From: Methylocaldum sp002005105
GTDB lineage: Bacteria > Pseudomonadota > Gammaproteobacteria > Methylococcales > Methylococcaceae
Assembly (NCBI RefSeq): GCF_051027545.1
Contig: NZ_CP194902.1
Coordinates: 186,001-250,000 of the forward strand
Reading direction: 5' to 3'
DNA: 64,000 nt
The position numbers and the translations under genes were made by a program. Position 1 is the first letter of the stretch; every line of letters begins with the position of its first letter. This document shows, piece after piece, positions 8,743 to 17,411 of this stretch. Under the pieces are notes generated by a model. The model made no database searches. It worked only from the letters and a program-made list of their open reading frames with translations, and had not been told where the DNA came from.

Positions 8743-8776
8743 CGGCTTACCTTCGCCTTAACGTGACAATTAGGTA

Positions 8777-10522
8777 ATGGACAGTCGATTCCGTCCGTAC
8801 TCTCCATGGGTCAACCGCCAAGTCAACACGCTTAAACTTCTTAGCAGGTCGTTTCTTAAGCCGCGGCTAATCCGGCTCACTTTCTGCCTTATCTTTTTCT
8901 TGCCGGTAGCGACGGCTGCTCCGCCACAAGCTGCCATCGCCAGCGCGCACCCGCTCGCCACGGAAGCCGGTTTTGAAATTCTGGATAAGGGCGGTAATGC
9001 GTTCGATGCCGCGGTGGCCATCAGTGCAGCACTCGCAGTGGTCGAACCTGCGGGATCGGGGCTCGGCGGTGGCGGCTTTTGGCTTCTTCATCGAGCGTCC
9101 GACGGCAAAACGGTGATGCTGGACGGTCGAGAGCGGGCTCCCTTGGCGGCCCGGCCCGACATGTACCTCGATGACGAAGGAAAAGCCGTGCCCAACAAAT
9201 CAGTCAACGGAGCTCTTTCTGCGGGCATTCCAGGCATGCCGGCTGCGCTCGTGCATCTTGCCCGGAATTACGGACGGCTCCCACTCTCTAGCGACTTAGC
9301 GCCGGCTATTCGCTATGCCGAAGACGGGTTTCCCATAAGTGAACGTCATTGTCGACTACTGTCATTTCGCGCCGACGTATTGCGCAGGTCGAAAGCAGCA
9401 GCCAACGTTTTTCTAGTCAATGGGAAAATGCCCGAGCCCGGTGCGCTTTTGAAGCAAAAGGAACTCGCGAATACGCTCACGCAGCTCGGCGAATCCGGCA
9501 AGATCGGCTTTTATAACGGCGATACCGCGAAAAGATTAGTCGAAGGCGTCCGAAGTGCCGGCGGCATTTGGACCGTACAAGACTTGTCCGATTATCGTGT
9601 AGTCGAGCGGGAGCCCGTTCAAGGCTTCTACCGTGGAATACGCATAACCGCGCCACCACCGCCTTCCGCGGGCGGGATCGGCTTGATCGAAATCCTGAAC
9701 ATATTGTCCGGCTACGATCTGAAAGCCGTCGACAGCACTACCCGCAAGCATCTCATAGTCGAAGCCATGCGGCGCGCCTATCACGACCGCGAGCGATTCC
9801 TGGGTGATCCCGATTTCGTAATGATGCCGTTACGTCGGTTACTCAGCCCGAATTATGCCGCCGGTTTACGCGCGGCGATACACCCGAGCCGAGCACTCCC
9901 GAGTCTGTATTTAAGTCAGTTCAACGCCCCTGAGCCGGATGGCGAAAACACCACTCATTTTTCCGTTCTAGACAGGGAAGGCAATCGTGTCGCCGCCACT
10001 CTAAGCGTCAACTATCCTTTTGGCTCCGGATTTATGCCTCCTGGCACCGGCGTATTGCTGAACGACGAGATGGATGATTTTGCCGCTCATCCCGGCTCAA
10101 GCAACGTTTACGGATTGGTAGGCGGTGAGGCTAACACCATTGCACCCGGTAAACGGATGCTGTCCAGCATGACGCCGACGTTTGTTGAGGACCAGCATCG
10201 CATAGGCATGATCGGAACCCCCGGCGGAAGCCGTATCGTCTCCATGGTACTGCTAGCCGTTTTGGATTTCGCCGAAGGCCACACACCGGATTCTTGGGTG
10301 TCCATTCCTCGATTTCACCATCAATATCTACCGGATGTTATCCAATATGAACCCGGCGGCCTAACCGAGGAGGAGCAAGTGGAACTTAAGAAAAGGGGTC
10401 ATGAGTTGAAACCCATCGATCGCCGCTACGGTGACATGCAATCGGTTCTCTGGGACAAGAGCATTAATCGGGTTTACGCCGCCAGCGATCCGCGAGGCGA
10501 AGGCTTGGCCAAACTGAAATAG
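8777..10522 (+). CDS. ggt: Gamma-glutamyltransferase (gamma-glutamyltranspeptidase), exported
   Basis: Ntn hydrolase that cleaves gamma-glutamyl bonds, notably of glutathione, normally in the periplasm. The 581-residue precursor has a basic N-terminus followed by a hydrophobic stretch LTFCLIFFLPVATAA (about residues 34-48) that fits a signal peptide, although the n-region is unusually long, so a later start cannot be excluded. The autocatalytic cleavage site is visible as TTHFS with the expected nucleophile Thr392, which would split a large and a small subunit. Other family landmarks are GGNAFDAAVA, GSGLGGGGFWL and LLNDEMDDF. It follows dapB by 34 nt and ends before a converging galU. Confidence 0.95.
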   Translation: MDSRFRPYSPWVNRQVNTLKLLSRSFLKPRLIRLTFCLIFFLPVATAAPPQAAIASAHPLATEAGFEILDKGGNAFDAAVAISAALAVVEPAGSGLGGGGFWLLHRASDGKTVMLDGRERAPLAARPDMYLDDEGKAVPNKSVNGALSAGIPGMPAALVHLARNYGRLPLSSDLAPAIRYAEDGFPISERHCRLLSFRADVLRRSKAAANVFLVNGKMPEPGALLKQKELANTLTQLGESGKIGFYNGDTAKRLVEGVRSAGGIWTVQDLSDYRVVEREPVQGFYRGIRITAPPPPSAGGIGLIEILNILSGYDLKAVDSTTRKHLIVEAMRRAYHDRERFLGDPDFVMMPLRRLLSPNYAAGLRAAIHPSRALPSLYLSQFNAPEPDGENTTHFSVLDREGNRVAATLSVNYPFGSGFMPPGTGVLLNDEMDDFAAHPGSSNVYGLVGGEANTIAPGKRMLSSMTPTFVEDQHRIGMIGTPGGSRIVSMVLLAVLDFAEGHTPDSWVSIPRFHHQYLPDVIQYEPGGLTEEEQVELKKRGHELKPIDRRYGDMQSVLWDKSINRVYAASDPRGEGLAKLK

Positions 10523-10659
10523 AGTGTTTCGCTGTTTTCCGAGGACTTGCGTTAACTGGACCTATGCGTCGCTTTCTCCGACACTGCATTGACGCGCGTT
10601 CGCGCAGCGCTCTCTATATTTGAGTGGTCAATTGCGCGTACGAAGCATTGTTTAAGTCT

Positions 10660-10689
10660 TGGCGGTCGAGAGAGATCACTCGACCGCCA
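10660..10689. terminator. Perfect 11 bp hairpin between convergent ggt and galU
   Basis: TGGCGGTCGAG (10660-10670) and CTCGACCGCCA (10679-10689) form a perfect 11 bp stem with an 8 nt loop. Its position between two convergent genes suggests a bidirectional terminator, though no clear U-tract flanks it on either strand. The remainder of the 330 bp gap (10523-10853) contains no recognisable gene or RNA. Confidence 0.55.
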
Positions 10690-10853
10690 CGCTCACCTCA
10701 AAGCTTAGCATCGGGCCGTACAACGCGCGACGTCTGAGTTCGTAAAAAATCGCGCGGACGATGCACTGATTTTAGATGTCCGACCTTACCTAGACCCTCC
10801 CCTACTTCCGCGTATGGGAACTCCATCCGCCCGGTGACACCCTTCAGGCGCTA

Positions 10854-11732
10854 CTACGACAACTTGAGAGTGGTCAAATAGTCCTTGAAGCTATCACTCA
10901 GTTCTGGATGTTTCAGGCCCTGCTCTACCGTTGCGATCAAATATCCGAGCTTTGAACCGCAGTCATAACGTTTACCATGGAATTCATAAGCTAGAACCGG
11001 TTCCTCGTGCAGCAGCATCGCAATAGCATCGGTAAGTTGAATTTCGCCGCCGGCCCCTTTAGCCACGTTATCGAGTTTGTCAAAAATGGCAGGGGTTAAA
11101 ATGTACCGACCAACTACCGCCAAATTCGAAGGTGCATTTTCTGGCTTCGGTTTCTCGACGATTTGCTCCAACTTTCCAATGTTGTCTTGAATCAGATTAG
11201 CTTTAACGATGCCGTAGCTTTGAGTTTCCGAAGGAGCGATCCTCTCAACTCCCAGTACCGAACACTGCCATTCGTCGAAGATTTTAACCATCTGCGACAG
11301 ACAGCCGGTATGCCCATCGTCGATCATGTCGTCAGCCAGCAACACGGCGAAGGGTTCATCTCCAATCACAGCCCGCGCACAATTGACTGCGTGCCCCAAG
11401 CCCAGGGCTTCCGCTTGGCGAATGTAAACGCAAGTGACATGGGGCGGGACGATGTTTTGAACAATCCGCAAGATCTCCGACTTACCGCGGTTGGCCAGCT
11501 CGGTTTCAAGTTCGTAGGCCTTGTCGAAATGATCTGAAATTGCCCTTTTCGTCCGGCTAGTAATGAACACCATGACGTCGACCCCGGCCGCAACCGCTTC
11601 TTCCACGGCATATTGGATCAATGGCTTGTCTACAATAGGCAACATTTCTTTCGGGCTCGCCTTAGTGGCTGGAAGAAATCGCGTTCCTAGGCCGGCAACC
11701 GGAAAAACTGCTTTTCTTACAATCCTCTTCAT
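10854..11732 (-). CDS. galU: UTP-glucose-1-phosphate uridylyltransferase
   Basis: Makes UDP-glucose from UTP and glucose-1-phosphate in the cytosol, feeding cell-surface polysaccharide and sugar-nucleotide pathways. The 292 residues show the nucleotidyltransferase signature near the N-terminus, VFPVAGLGTRFLPATKASPKEMLPI (glycine-rich loop at about residues 10-17), then PLIQYAVEEAVAAG and FAVLLADDMIDD. The C-terminal EFHGKRYDCGSKLGYL is typical of GalU. The start ATG opens MKRIVRKAVFPVAG; the ribosome binding site is weak. It lies 28 nt downstream of cysC on the same strand, suggesting co-transcription with a sulfate-activation gene. Confidence 0.97.
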   Translation of the reverse strand: MKRIVRKAVFPVAGLGTRFLPATKASPKEMLPIVDKPLIQYAVEEAVAAGVDVMVFITSRTKRAISDHFDKAYELETELANRGKSEILRIVQNIVPPHVTCVYIRQAEALGLGHAVNCARAVIGDEPFAVLLADDMIDDGHTGCLSQMVKIFDEWQCSVLGVERIAPSETQSYGIVKANLIQDNIGKLEQIVEKPKPENAPSNLAVVGRYILTPAIFDKLDNVAKGAGGEIQLTDAIAMLLHEEPVLAYEFHGKRYDCGSKLGYLIATVEQGLKHPELSDSFKDYLTTLKLS

Positions 11733-11760
11733 TGTTTGCTTTGCTCTTTACTCAACCAAA

Positions 11761-12354
11761 TTAAATCTTGTGTTTATCCTCGAGATATCGAAGCACTATC
11801 TGAGCACATGTATCCAAAGAGTCGACACCTGAATGTAAGGTAATTTCAGGATTTTCTGGCTCCTCGTACGGAGAAGAGATGCCTGTAAAATCAGGAATTT
11901 CGCCAAGTCGAGCCCTCTTATACAAACCTTTGACGTCACGATTTTCGCACACCTCTACCGATGCATCGCAGTAAACTTCGATGAAATCTCCCTCACCGAC
12001 TAGCGATCTCACCATTTGTCGGTCCCGTCGAAACGGGGATATAAAAGCCGTCAGAGCAATAACGCCTGCATCGATGAACAGCTTACTCATCTCGCCGATG
12101 CGGCGGATATTTTCCCGTCTGTCTTCTATACTGAACGCTAAATCAGAGCAAAGTCCATGCCGTACGTTATCGCCATCGAACACGTAGGTACGACATCCCC
12201 GTTCGAACAGCAGCTCTTCGACACGATGAGCCAAGGTCGATTTACCGGCCCCGGAAAGGCCGGTAAACCATAAAATAAAGCTTTTGTGCCCATTAAGCCG
12301 CTCTCGCTTTTCTCGTGTTACGGACGCGTTGTGCCATACGATGTTTGAACTCAT
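11761..12354 (-). CDS. cysC: Adenylylsulfate (APS) kinase
   Basis: Phosphorylates APS to PAPS, the sulfate donor for assimilation or sulfation, in the cytosol. I choose the ATG at 12354 (MSSNIVWHNASVT), which aligns with the start of E. coli CysC; a GTG five codons upstream is possible. The P-loop GLSGAGKST appears around residues 36-44, followed by FDGDNVRHGLCSDLAFS, RRENIRRIGEMSKL and VALTAFISPFRRDR, all CysC signatures. No cysND (ATP sulfurylase) lies beside it. Its neighbour galU might indicate a role in sulfated glycan production, but that is only a possibility. Confidence 0.96.
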   Translation of the reverse strand: MSSNIVWHNASVTREKRERLNGHKSFILWFTGLSGAGKSTLAHRVEELLFERGCRTYVFDGDNVRHGLCSDLAFSIEDRRENIRRIGEMSKLFIDAGVIALTAFISPFRRDRQMVRSLVGEGDFIEVYCDASVEVCENRDVKGLYKRARLGEIPDFTGISSPYEEPENPEITLHSGVDSLDTCAQIVLRYLEDKHKI

Positions 12355-12439
12355 AGAAATCACTTTCACTCGTTTTAATTCCCTCGAGTATTTTAGCCTT
12401 GAGTTCGATGGCGCTCACCAAGGATGGAAATTTATTTTT

Positions 12440-12469
12440 CAAAAAAAAGGCTCCACGAAGGAGCCTTTC
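12440..12469 (-). terminator. Rho-independent terminator of the helix-hairpin-helix gene
   Basis: On the minus strand AAAGGCTCC (12469-12461) pairs with GGAGCCTTT (12455-12447) around a 5 nt loop and is followed by an uninterrupted T-run. It sits 23 nt after the stop codon of the gene at 12492-12797 and would separate it from cysC. Confidence 0.92.
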
Positions 12470-12491
12470 GGAATCGATAGTCGATTTTTGA

Positions 12492-12797
12492 TTATTTGGC
12501 CTTGGCAGATGCCGCTGCCGAATTTGGTGCTTCAGCGCCGACAGTAATCTTGTCGCGGTTCTTTTCGATTGTCGCGGTGCCAATTCCTTTGACACGCGCC
12601 AAATCATCCGCCGACTTAAATTTGCCGTTTTTTTCACGATCCTGAATAATCGCTTCCGCTTTTGCCTTGCCTACACCGTTTAAACTTTGGGCAAGCTGGT
12701 CGGCCGTAGCGGAATTAATATCTACTGGTTCAGCTGATACGCACCACGCACAGCTAAAAAGCATTAATGCAAATATAACTTTCCTAAGCTTCAACAT
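12492..12797 (-). CDS. Secreted ComEA-like helix-hairpin-helix protein
   Basis: Small exported DNA-binding protein of the ComEA type; in competent bacteria ComEA binds incoming DNA in the periplasm. The ATG at 12797 has AGGAG 6 nt upstream, giving 101 residues. A signal peptide (MLKLRKVIFALMLFSCAWCVSA) is followed directly by the double helix-hairpin-helix region VDINSATADQLAQSLNGVGKAKAEAI and the second motif LARVKGIGTATIEKN, then a low-complexity Ala/Ser/Lys tail. Whether it serves natural transformation or another DNA-related role cannot be told from this locus; no pilus or comEC gene is nearby. It is monocistronic, ending in a strong terminator. Confidence 0.9.
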   Translation of the reverse strand: MLKLRKVIFALMLFSCAWCVSAEPVDINSATADQLAQSLNGVGKAKAEAIIQDREKNGKFKSADDLARVKGIGTATIEKNRDKITVGAEAPNSAAASAKAK

Positions 12798-13287
12798 GAC
12801 GGCTCCTGTAGGTTGCAAATATGTTGCAAGCTTAAAGCTAGCAGTCGATGCCGCATATGCAATTGAAATTACTGTAGGAATTTTCGGATTTTTGCGTAAG
12901 CTTTTGCCGACAAGTCATTTAGGCAGTGCTTTACAGATGAGAGACCGATGAAAGCAGCGCTTGGGTTCTGTTACTGCCGAAGCGGACAGTATTGGAGGCG
13001 TTCTCATAGACACCTTCAAGGCAGTTGATAGGCGTGGTTGCTGACACTCCAGCGCATTCCACTGCACTTTCCAAGATTGACTTGTCGCCGGACCCAGACG
13101 ATCCCAGTGCAGCAATGCACGTCGGAGCACGTCACGGCTGGATGGCAATTTTTGTGAGGAAGGACTTACACCGGCTGGTGTGCTAAACAGAATATGCTAG
13201 GACAGAGACAGAGGGACGGAGACGCAATACGATGCCTTTAATGGACCAAATCTATATCGCCTAATTTGTGGCGGCCTCAGGGGCAAC
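12798..13287. other. 490 bp intergenic region without a convincing gene
   Basis: The stretch near 12818-12837 has two GTTGCAA direct repeats just upstream of the helix-hairpin-helix gene. Short inverted repeats occur, for instance ACACC/GGTGT near 13168-13181. A 77-codon minus-strand frame (12915-13148) is Arg/Ser-rich, lacks a ribosome binding site and resembles no family I know. I see no tRNA-like or known small-RNA pattern. Confidence 0.4.
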
Positions 13288-13587
13288 TCAACTCCGCGCT
13301 TGATTGACTCGATCTCGCAGTTCTTTGCCAGGCTTAAAATGAGGTACAAACTTGGAAGCCAACTCGACTGAGTCGCCTGTTTTTGGATTCCGCCCCATCC
13401 TCGGTGGACGATAATGCAGCGAGAAACTCCCGAACCCTCTAATTTCGATGCGCTCGCCCGATGAAAGGGCATGGGTCATATGTTCGATCATTCCTTTTAC
13501 CGCCAACTCGACATCCTTAAACGCCAAGTGGCCGTACTTCTCTGCTAAGAGATTGATCAATTCTGACTTTGTCACTGTCATTTCCAT
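13288..13587 (-). CDS. ihfB: Integration host factor beta subunit
   Basis: DNA-bending nucleoid protein that forms the IHF heterodimer with IhfA; assists sigma-54 promoters, recombination and replication. The 99 residues carry the complete DNABII fold, with TKSELINLLAEKYGHL at the N-terminus, GERIEIRGFGSFSLHYR and the DNA-minor-groove arm RPPRMGRNPKTGDSVEL containing the intercalating Pro, then VPHFKPGKELRDRVN. Three starts are close together (ATG 13587, ATG 13581, GTG 13575), none with a strong ribosome binding site, so the exact N-terminus is uncertain. It follows rpsA by 43 nt with a GC-rich hairpin between, the usual rpsA-ihfB arrangement. Confidence 0.97.
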   Translation of the reverse strand: MEMTVTKSELINLLAEKYGHLAFKDVELAVKGMIEHMTHALSSGERIEIRGFGSFSLHYRPPRMGRNPKTGDSVELASKFVPHFKPGKELRDRVNQARS

Positions 13588-13594
13588 AAATAGC

Positions 13595-13617
13595 GGGGGG
13601 CAGTGTGTCCGCCCCCC
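13595..13617 (-). terminator. GC-rich hairpin between rpsA and ihfB
   Basis: GGGGGGC (13595-13601) pairs with GCCCCCC (13611-13617) around a 9 nt loop. It lies in the 43 nt rpsA-ihfB gap. Only a weak T-rich tail follows on the minus strand, so it may act as a partial terminator or RNA-stability element that sets the ratio of S1 to IHF-beta. Confidence 0.6.
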
Positions 13618-13630
13618 TTGCTTGACCTGA

Positions 13631-15301
13631 CTATTTATTTTCCATCTGTTCCTTGAAGATATCTCCCAAAGTAGGCATACCGGAGGAAGATTGCTGTGAG
13701 TACCCCTTGATTGCAGCAGCTTCCTCTTCTTGATCCTTCGCCTTAATCGAGAGAGTAATGGATTTGTTTTTCTTGTCGACCCCGATGAACTTCGCTTCGA
13801 CTTCGTCGCCTACCTTCAACTGGGTACGAGCGTCTTCTACTCGATCGCGAGAAATTTCGGACGCGCGGAGATAGCCTTCAACACTGTCAGCCAGGGTGAT
13901 AACTGCCCCCTTAGCGTCGACTTCCTTGACAACCCCGTTGACAATGCTGCCTTTTTCGTGGGTCGCCAAGTAATTCTGGAAGGGATCCTGCTCCAACTGC
14001 TTTATGCCGAGCGAGATTCGTTCCCGCTCAGGATCGATGGCCAGGATGATGGTCTCCACTTCATCGCCTTTCTTGTATTGGCGAATCGCTTCTTCGCCCG
14101 GAATGGACCAAGAAATGTCCGACAGATGCACCAGACCGTCGATAGCACCTTCCAGTCCGATGAAAATACCGAAATCGGTAATCGACTTGATGCTGCCCTT
14201 AATCTTGTCGCCCTTCTTGTGGCTCGCAGCAAATTCTTCCCAAGGATTGGGCTTGCACTGCTTCATGCCGAGAGAAATGCGACGACGCTCCTCGTCGATG
14301 TCGAGTACCATGACCTCGACTTCCTCACCCAACTGGATAACCTTGGCCGGGTTGACGTTCTTGTTGGTCCAATCCATCTCGGATACGTGAACGAGGCCTT
14401 CGACGCCCTCTTCCAACTCGACGAAACAGCCGTAATCCGTAAGGTTGCTGACCTTTCCGAAAAGGCGCGTGCCCGGCGGATAACGACGTGCGATATTCAG
14501 CCACGGATCCTCTCCCAGCTGCTTCAAGCCAAGCGAGACGCGATTCTTTTCCTGATCAAATTTAAGTACCTTGACCTGGATTTCTTGGCCGATCTGAACG
14601 GCTTCCGAGGGATGCCGCACTCTCTTCCAAGCCATATCGGTAATGTGGAGCAGGCCGTCGATGCCGCCGAGATCGATAAAGGCGCCATAATCGGTCAGGT
14701 TCTTCACCACGCCCGTGACGATCGCACCTTCTTTCAGGTTCTCGAGCAACGCTTCCTTCTCGGCGCTGAACTCGGATTCCACTACGGCGCGGCGGGAAAG
14801 CACAACATTATTGCGCTTTTGGTCGATCTTGATGACCTTGAATTCGAGGTCGCGCCCTTCCAAGTAGGACGTGTCGCGGACCGGACGCACATCGACCAGA
14901 GATCCGGGCAAAAAGGCGCGCAACGCACCGACAGCCACCGTGAAGCCTCCGCGTACCTTGCCCGTAATTCTACCGACCACGGTCTCATTCTTCTCGTACG
15001 CCTGTTCGAGCTCTTGCCATGCCTTCAACCGCTTTGCCTTGTCGCGGGACAACAGCGTAGCCCCTAAACCGTCCTCCAGCATGTCGAGCGCCACTTCGAC
15101 CGTGTCGCCGATCTGTACTTCGATTTGTCCGTCGGAATTCAAGAACTGCCATTTGGGTATGACGCCTTCCGACTTCAATCCCGCATTGACTACGACCACA
15201 TCGGGGCCGATATCGATTACGGTGCCCGTGATGATGCTGCCTGGGCGCATTTCCGCCTGAGCCAGACTCTCTTCAAACAATTGTGCAAAGCTATCGCTCA
15301 T
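13631..15301 (-). CDS. rpsA: 30S ribosomal protein S1
   Basis: mRNA-binding ribosomal protein required for translation initiation of most mRNAs. At 556 residues it is essentially the E. coli length (557). Six S1 RNA-binding repeats can be followed, for example GSIITGTVIDIGPDVVVV (repeat 1), GAIVTGVVKNLTDYGAFIDLGGIDGLLHI (repeat 3, shown by its first and last parts), LFGKVSNLTDYGCFVEL (repeat 4), IKGSIKSITDFGIFIGL (repeat 5) and VNGVVKEVDAKGAVITL (repeat 6). The N-terminus MSDSFAQLFEESL is the conserved S2-binding element. It lies between cmk (109 nt upstream) and ihfB, as in most gammaproteobacteria. Confidence 0.99.
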   Translation of the reverse strand: MSDSFAQLFEESLAQAEMRPGSIITGTVIDIGPDVVVVNAGLKSEGVIPKWQFLNSDGQIEVQIGDTVEVALDMLEDGLGATLLSRDKAKRLKAWQELEQAYEKNETVVGRITGKVRGGFTVAVGALRAFLPGSLVDVRPVRDTSYLEGRDLEFKVIKIDQKRNNVVLSRRAVVESEFSAEKEALLENLKEGAIVTGVVKNLTDYGAFIDLGGIDGLLHITDMAWKRVRHPSEAVQIGQEIQVKVLKFDQEKNRVSLGLKQLGEDPWLNIARRYPPGTRLFGKVSNLTDYGCFVELEEGVEGLVHVSEMDWTNKNVNPAKVIQLGEEVEVMVLDIDEERRRISLGMKQCKPNPWEEFAASHKKGDKIKGSIKSITDFGIFIGLEGAIDGLVHLSDISWSIPGEEAIRQYKKGDEVETIILAIDPERERISLGIKQLEQDPFQNYLATHEKGSIVNGVVKEVDAKGAVITLADSVEGYLRASEISRDRVEDARTQLKVGDEVEAKFIGVDKKNKSITLSIKAKDQEEEAAAIKGYSQQSSSGMPTLGDIFKEQMENK

Positions 15302-15410
15302 AAAACGAACTTGGTTCTAACAGCCAAGTTTCCCTAGCCGTTTGGGTTAATTGGTTAAACAAATTGCCGAGCAAACGCCGGCAACGCCTCAAAAATTACC
15401 GATTACGATC

Positions 15411-16079
15411 TTACCTACCGCCTATAATATCGAGACATCGGGCGATAACTTGATCAATCGTGAGATCGGACGAATCAATCAGAACAGCGCCATCCGGTAC
15501 AGTCAGCGGCGCCTCAGCACGTTCCTTGTCGCGCCGGTCCCGTTCTTCAATCTCTTTCGTTAAGCGTTCAAGGTTAACATCAGCCCCCTTCTCTTTCAAC
15601 TGCTTATGCCGCCTTTTTGCGCGCACTTCCGCGCTGGCAGTTAAAAATATCTTATACGGGGCGTCGGGAAAAACGACTGTGCCCATGTCGCGGCCGTCTG
15701 CGACCAAGCCGGGTTCTCGCTGAAAATCGCGCTGCTTCTGCAAGAGTGCCTGTCGTACCGGTCCATAAGCGGCGATCTTCGAAGCCGTGTTGCCGCAGTC
15801 TTCCGTCTGGATTTGACAGGCAATATCCTGGCCGTTCAGAAGGATGCGCGGCGGATCGTTCGCCTCGAATTGAAGATCCATCGACCGAGCGACACTGACA
15901 ACGGCGTCGACATTGTGGGGGTCGATCGCAGCCTGGGTAACGGCGAAGGCCAATGAACGGTAGATGGCCCCGCTGTCCAAGAAATGCCAGCCCAGCGTCT
16001 TGGCCAACGCACGGCTCACCGTCCCCTTGCCGGCACCGCTCGGCCCATCAATGGTGATCACCGGCACCTTCGTTGTCAT
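15411..16079 (-). CDS. cmk: Cytidylate kinase
   Basis: Phosphorylates CMP and dCMP with ATP in the cytosol. The 222-residue protein has the P-loop GPSGAGKGT at residues 13-21, followed by LGWHFLDSGAIYRSLA and the DGRDMGTVVFPDAPYKIFLTA region typical of bacterial Cmk, with the LID-like Arg-rich segment ERDRRDKERAEAPL. Its ATG overlaps the aroA stop codon by four bases (ATGA), so translation is coupled. It precedes rpsA by 109 nt. Confidence 0.98.
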   Translation of the reverse strand: MTTKVPVITIDGPSGAGKGTVSRALAKTLGWHFLDSGAIYRSLAFAVTQAAIDPHNVDAVVSVARSMDLQFEANDPPRILLNGQDIACQIQTEDCGNTASKIAAYGPVRQALLQKQRDFQREPGLVADGRDMGTVVFPDAPYKIFLTASAEVRAKRRHKQLKEKGADVNLERLTKEIEERDRRDKERAEAPLTVPDGAVLIDSSDLTIDQVIARCLDIIGGR

Positions 16080-17404
16080 AGGATTTCGCCGAAAATGGCA
16101 GAGATGTTTAGGCCCATATCGCGCGCCAACTCCACGAAGCTCGGAAAGGATGTATTGACGTTCGCGCAGTCGTCGATTTCGATCAGGCCGGCGGCCCGCA
16201 GCGCGGCAACAGAAAATGCCATGGCAATACGATGGTCGCCGTGGGAATTTACTTTCCCCCCGGACAGTTTTCCGCCCCGTACAATCATACCATCCGGCGT
16301 CGGCTGGGCGTCGATGCCTAAGGCTTGCAAACCGTCAGCCATTACTTGGATACGATCGCTTTCCTTGACCCGTAGTTCCTCGGCGCCGGTCAATCGAGTT
16401 TCCCCCTCGGCGCAAGCCGCGGCGACAAACAGAACCGGAAACTCGTCGATCGCCAAAGGCACCAATTCTTGCGGAATCTCGATCCCGCGCAGGCGACTTG
16501 AACGGATGCGGATATCCGCAACCGGCTCACCGCCCATCTCGCGGACATCGACGACCTGAATATCCGCCCCCATCAGACGCAGAATGTCCAAAACCCCGGT
16601 ACGAGTCGGATTCACGCCCACATGCCGGAGGGTGACATCGGCATCTTCGCCGATTGCTGCGCCGACCATGAAAAATGCCGCCGATGATATGTCGCCAGGC
16701 ACATCGATGTCGCAGGCAACAAGTCTCCCGTCCGGCTGTACGCATACGGTATCGCCTTCACGAACCACCGGATAGGAAAATCCGGCCAACATGCGCTCGG
16801 TATGATCGCGCGTAGGAGCCGGCTCGCGCACACACGTTCTACCGGCGGCGTAAAGCCCGGCCAAGAGAAGACAGGACTTGACCTGGGCACTGGCCACCGG
16901 CATATCGTAGTGAATCCCCCTCAGCTTGATGCTGCCTCTAATCTTGAGCGGAGCGGTTCCCGCCTCGGTAGTTTCCACCACTGCGCCCATCGTACGTAGC
17001 GGCTCGGTTACTCGCTTCATGGGGCGGCGGGAAAGAGAAACGTCGCCGGTCAAAACCGAGTCAAAATGCTGCCCCGCCAACAGACCGCAAAGGAGACGCA
17101 TCGACGTGCCCGAATTCCCCAGGTACAACGGTTCTTTGGGCGCACGCAACCCATGCAGCCCCACACCTCGAATGCACACCTGCCCGTCTTGCGGGCCCTC
17201 GATGTCGACGCCCATCGCCCGAAACGCATTCATAGTGGCGAGGCAATCTTCCGCTTCCAAAAAGCCGGTGACGCGGGTCGTGCCTTCGGCCAGCGCACCC
17301 AACATGATGGATCGATGGGAGATGGATTTATCGCCGGGCACCCGGGCCTCTCCGCGAAGCGTGCCACCCGGCTGCACCCGAAAGCTGATCGTGTTGTTCT
17401 GCAT
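16076..17404 (-). CDS. aroA: 3-phosphoshikimate 1-carboxyvinyltransferase (EPSP synthase)
   Basis: Condenses shikimate-3-phosphate and PEP to EPSP in the shikimate pathway. I use the ATG at 17404 (MQNNTISFRV), which leaves a 7 nt gap after tyrA and gives 442 residues; a TTG six codons upstream is possible but would overlap tyrA. Landmarks are VPGDKSISHRSIML (residues about 22-35, PEP/phosphate-binding Lys), YLGNSGTSMRLLCGLL, SLSRRPMKRV and EPAPTRDHTERML, then LRVKESDRI with the conserved catalytic-site Glu and Lys, and NSHGDHRIAMAFSV. In pseudomonads this gene is fused to tyrA; here the two are adjacent but separate. Overlaps cmk by 4 nt. Confidence 0.98.
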   Translation of the reverse strand: MQNNTISFRVQPGGTLRGEARVPGDKSISHRSIMLGALAEGTTRVTGFLEAEDCLATMNAFRAMGVDIEGPQDGQVCIRGVGLHGLRAPKEPLYLGNSGTSMRLLCGLLAGQHFDSVLTGDVSLSRRPMKRVTEPLRTMGAVVETTEAGTAPLKIRGSIKLRGIHYDMPVASAQVKSCLLLAGLYAAGRTCVREPAPTRDHTERMLAGFSYPVVREGDTVCVQPDGRLVACDIDVPGDISSAAFFMVGAAIGEDADVTLRHVGVNPTRTGVLDILRLMGADIQVVDVREMGGEPVADIRIRSSRLRGIEIPQELVPLAIDEFPVLFVAAACAEGETRLTGAEELRVKESDRIQVMADGLQALGIDAQPTPDGMIVRGGKLSGGKVNSHGDHRIAMAFSVAALRAAGLIEIDDCANVNTSFPSFVELARDMGLNISAIFGEIL

Positions 17405-17411
17405 GGACCTG

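Noticed and set aside
12915..13148. Minus-strand 77-codon frame in the gap between the helix-hairpin-helix gene and ihfB
   Set aside because: No ribosome binding site, skewed composition and no recognisable motif; a degraded gene or small RNA cannot be shown.
13730..15067. Long plus-strand open frame (445 codons) opposite rpsA
   Set aside because: It is the mirror of a highly conserved, strongly codon-biased S1 gene; no family resemblance and no ribosome binding site.
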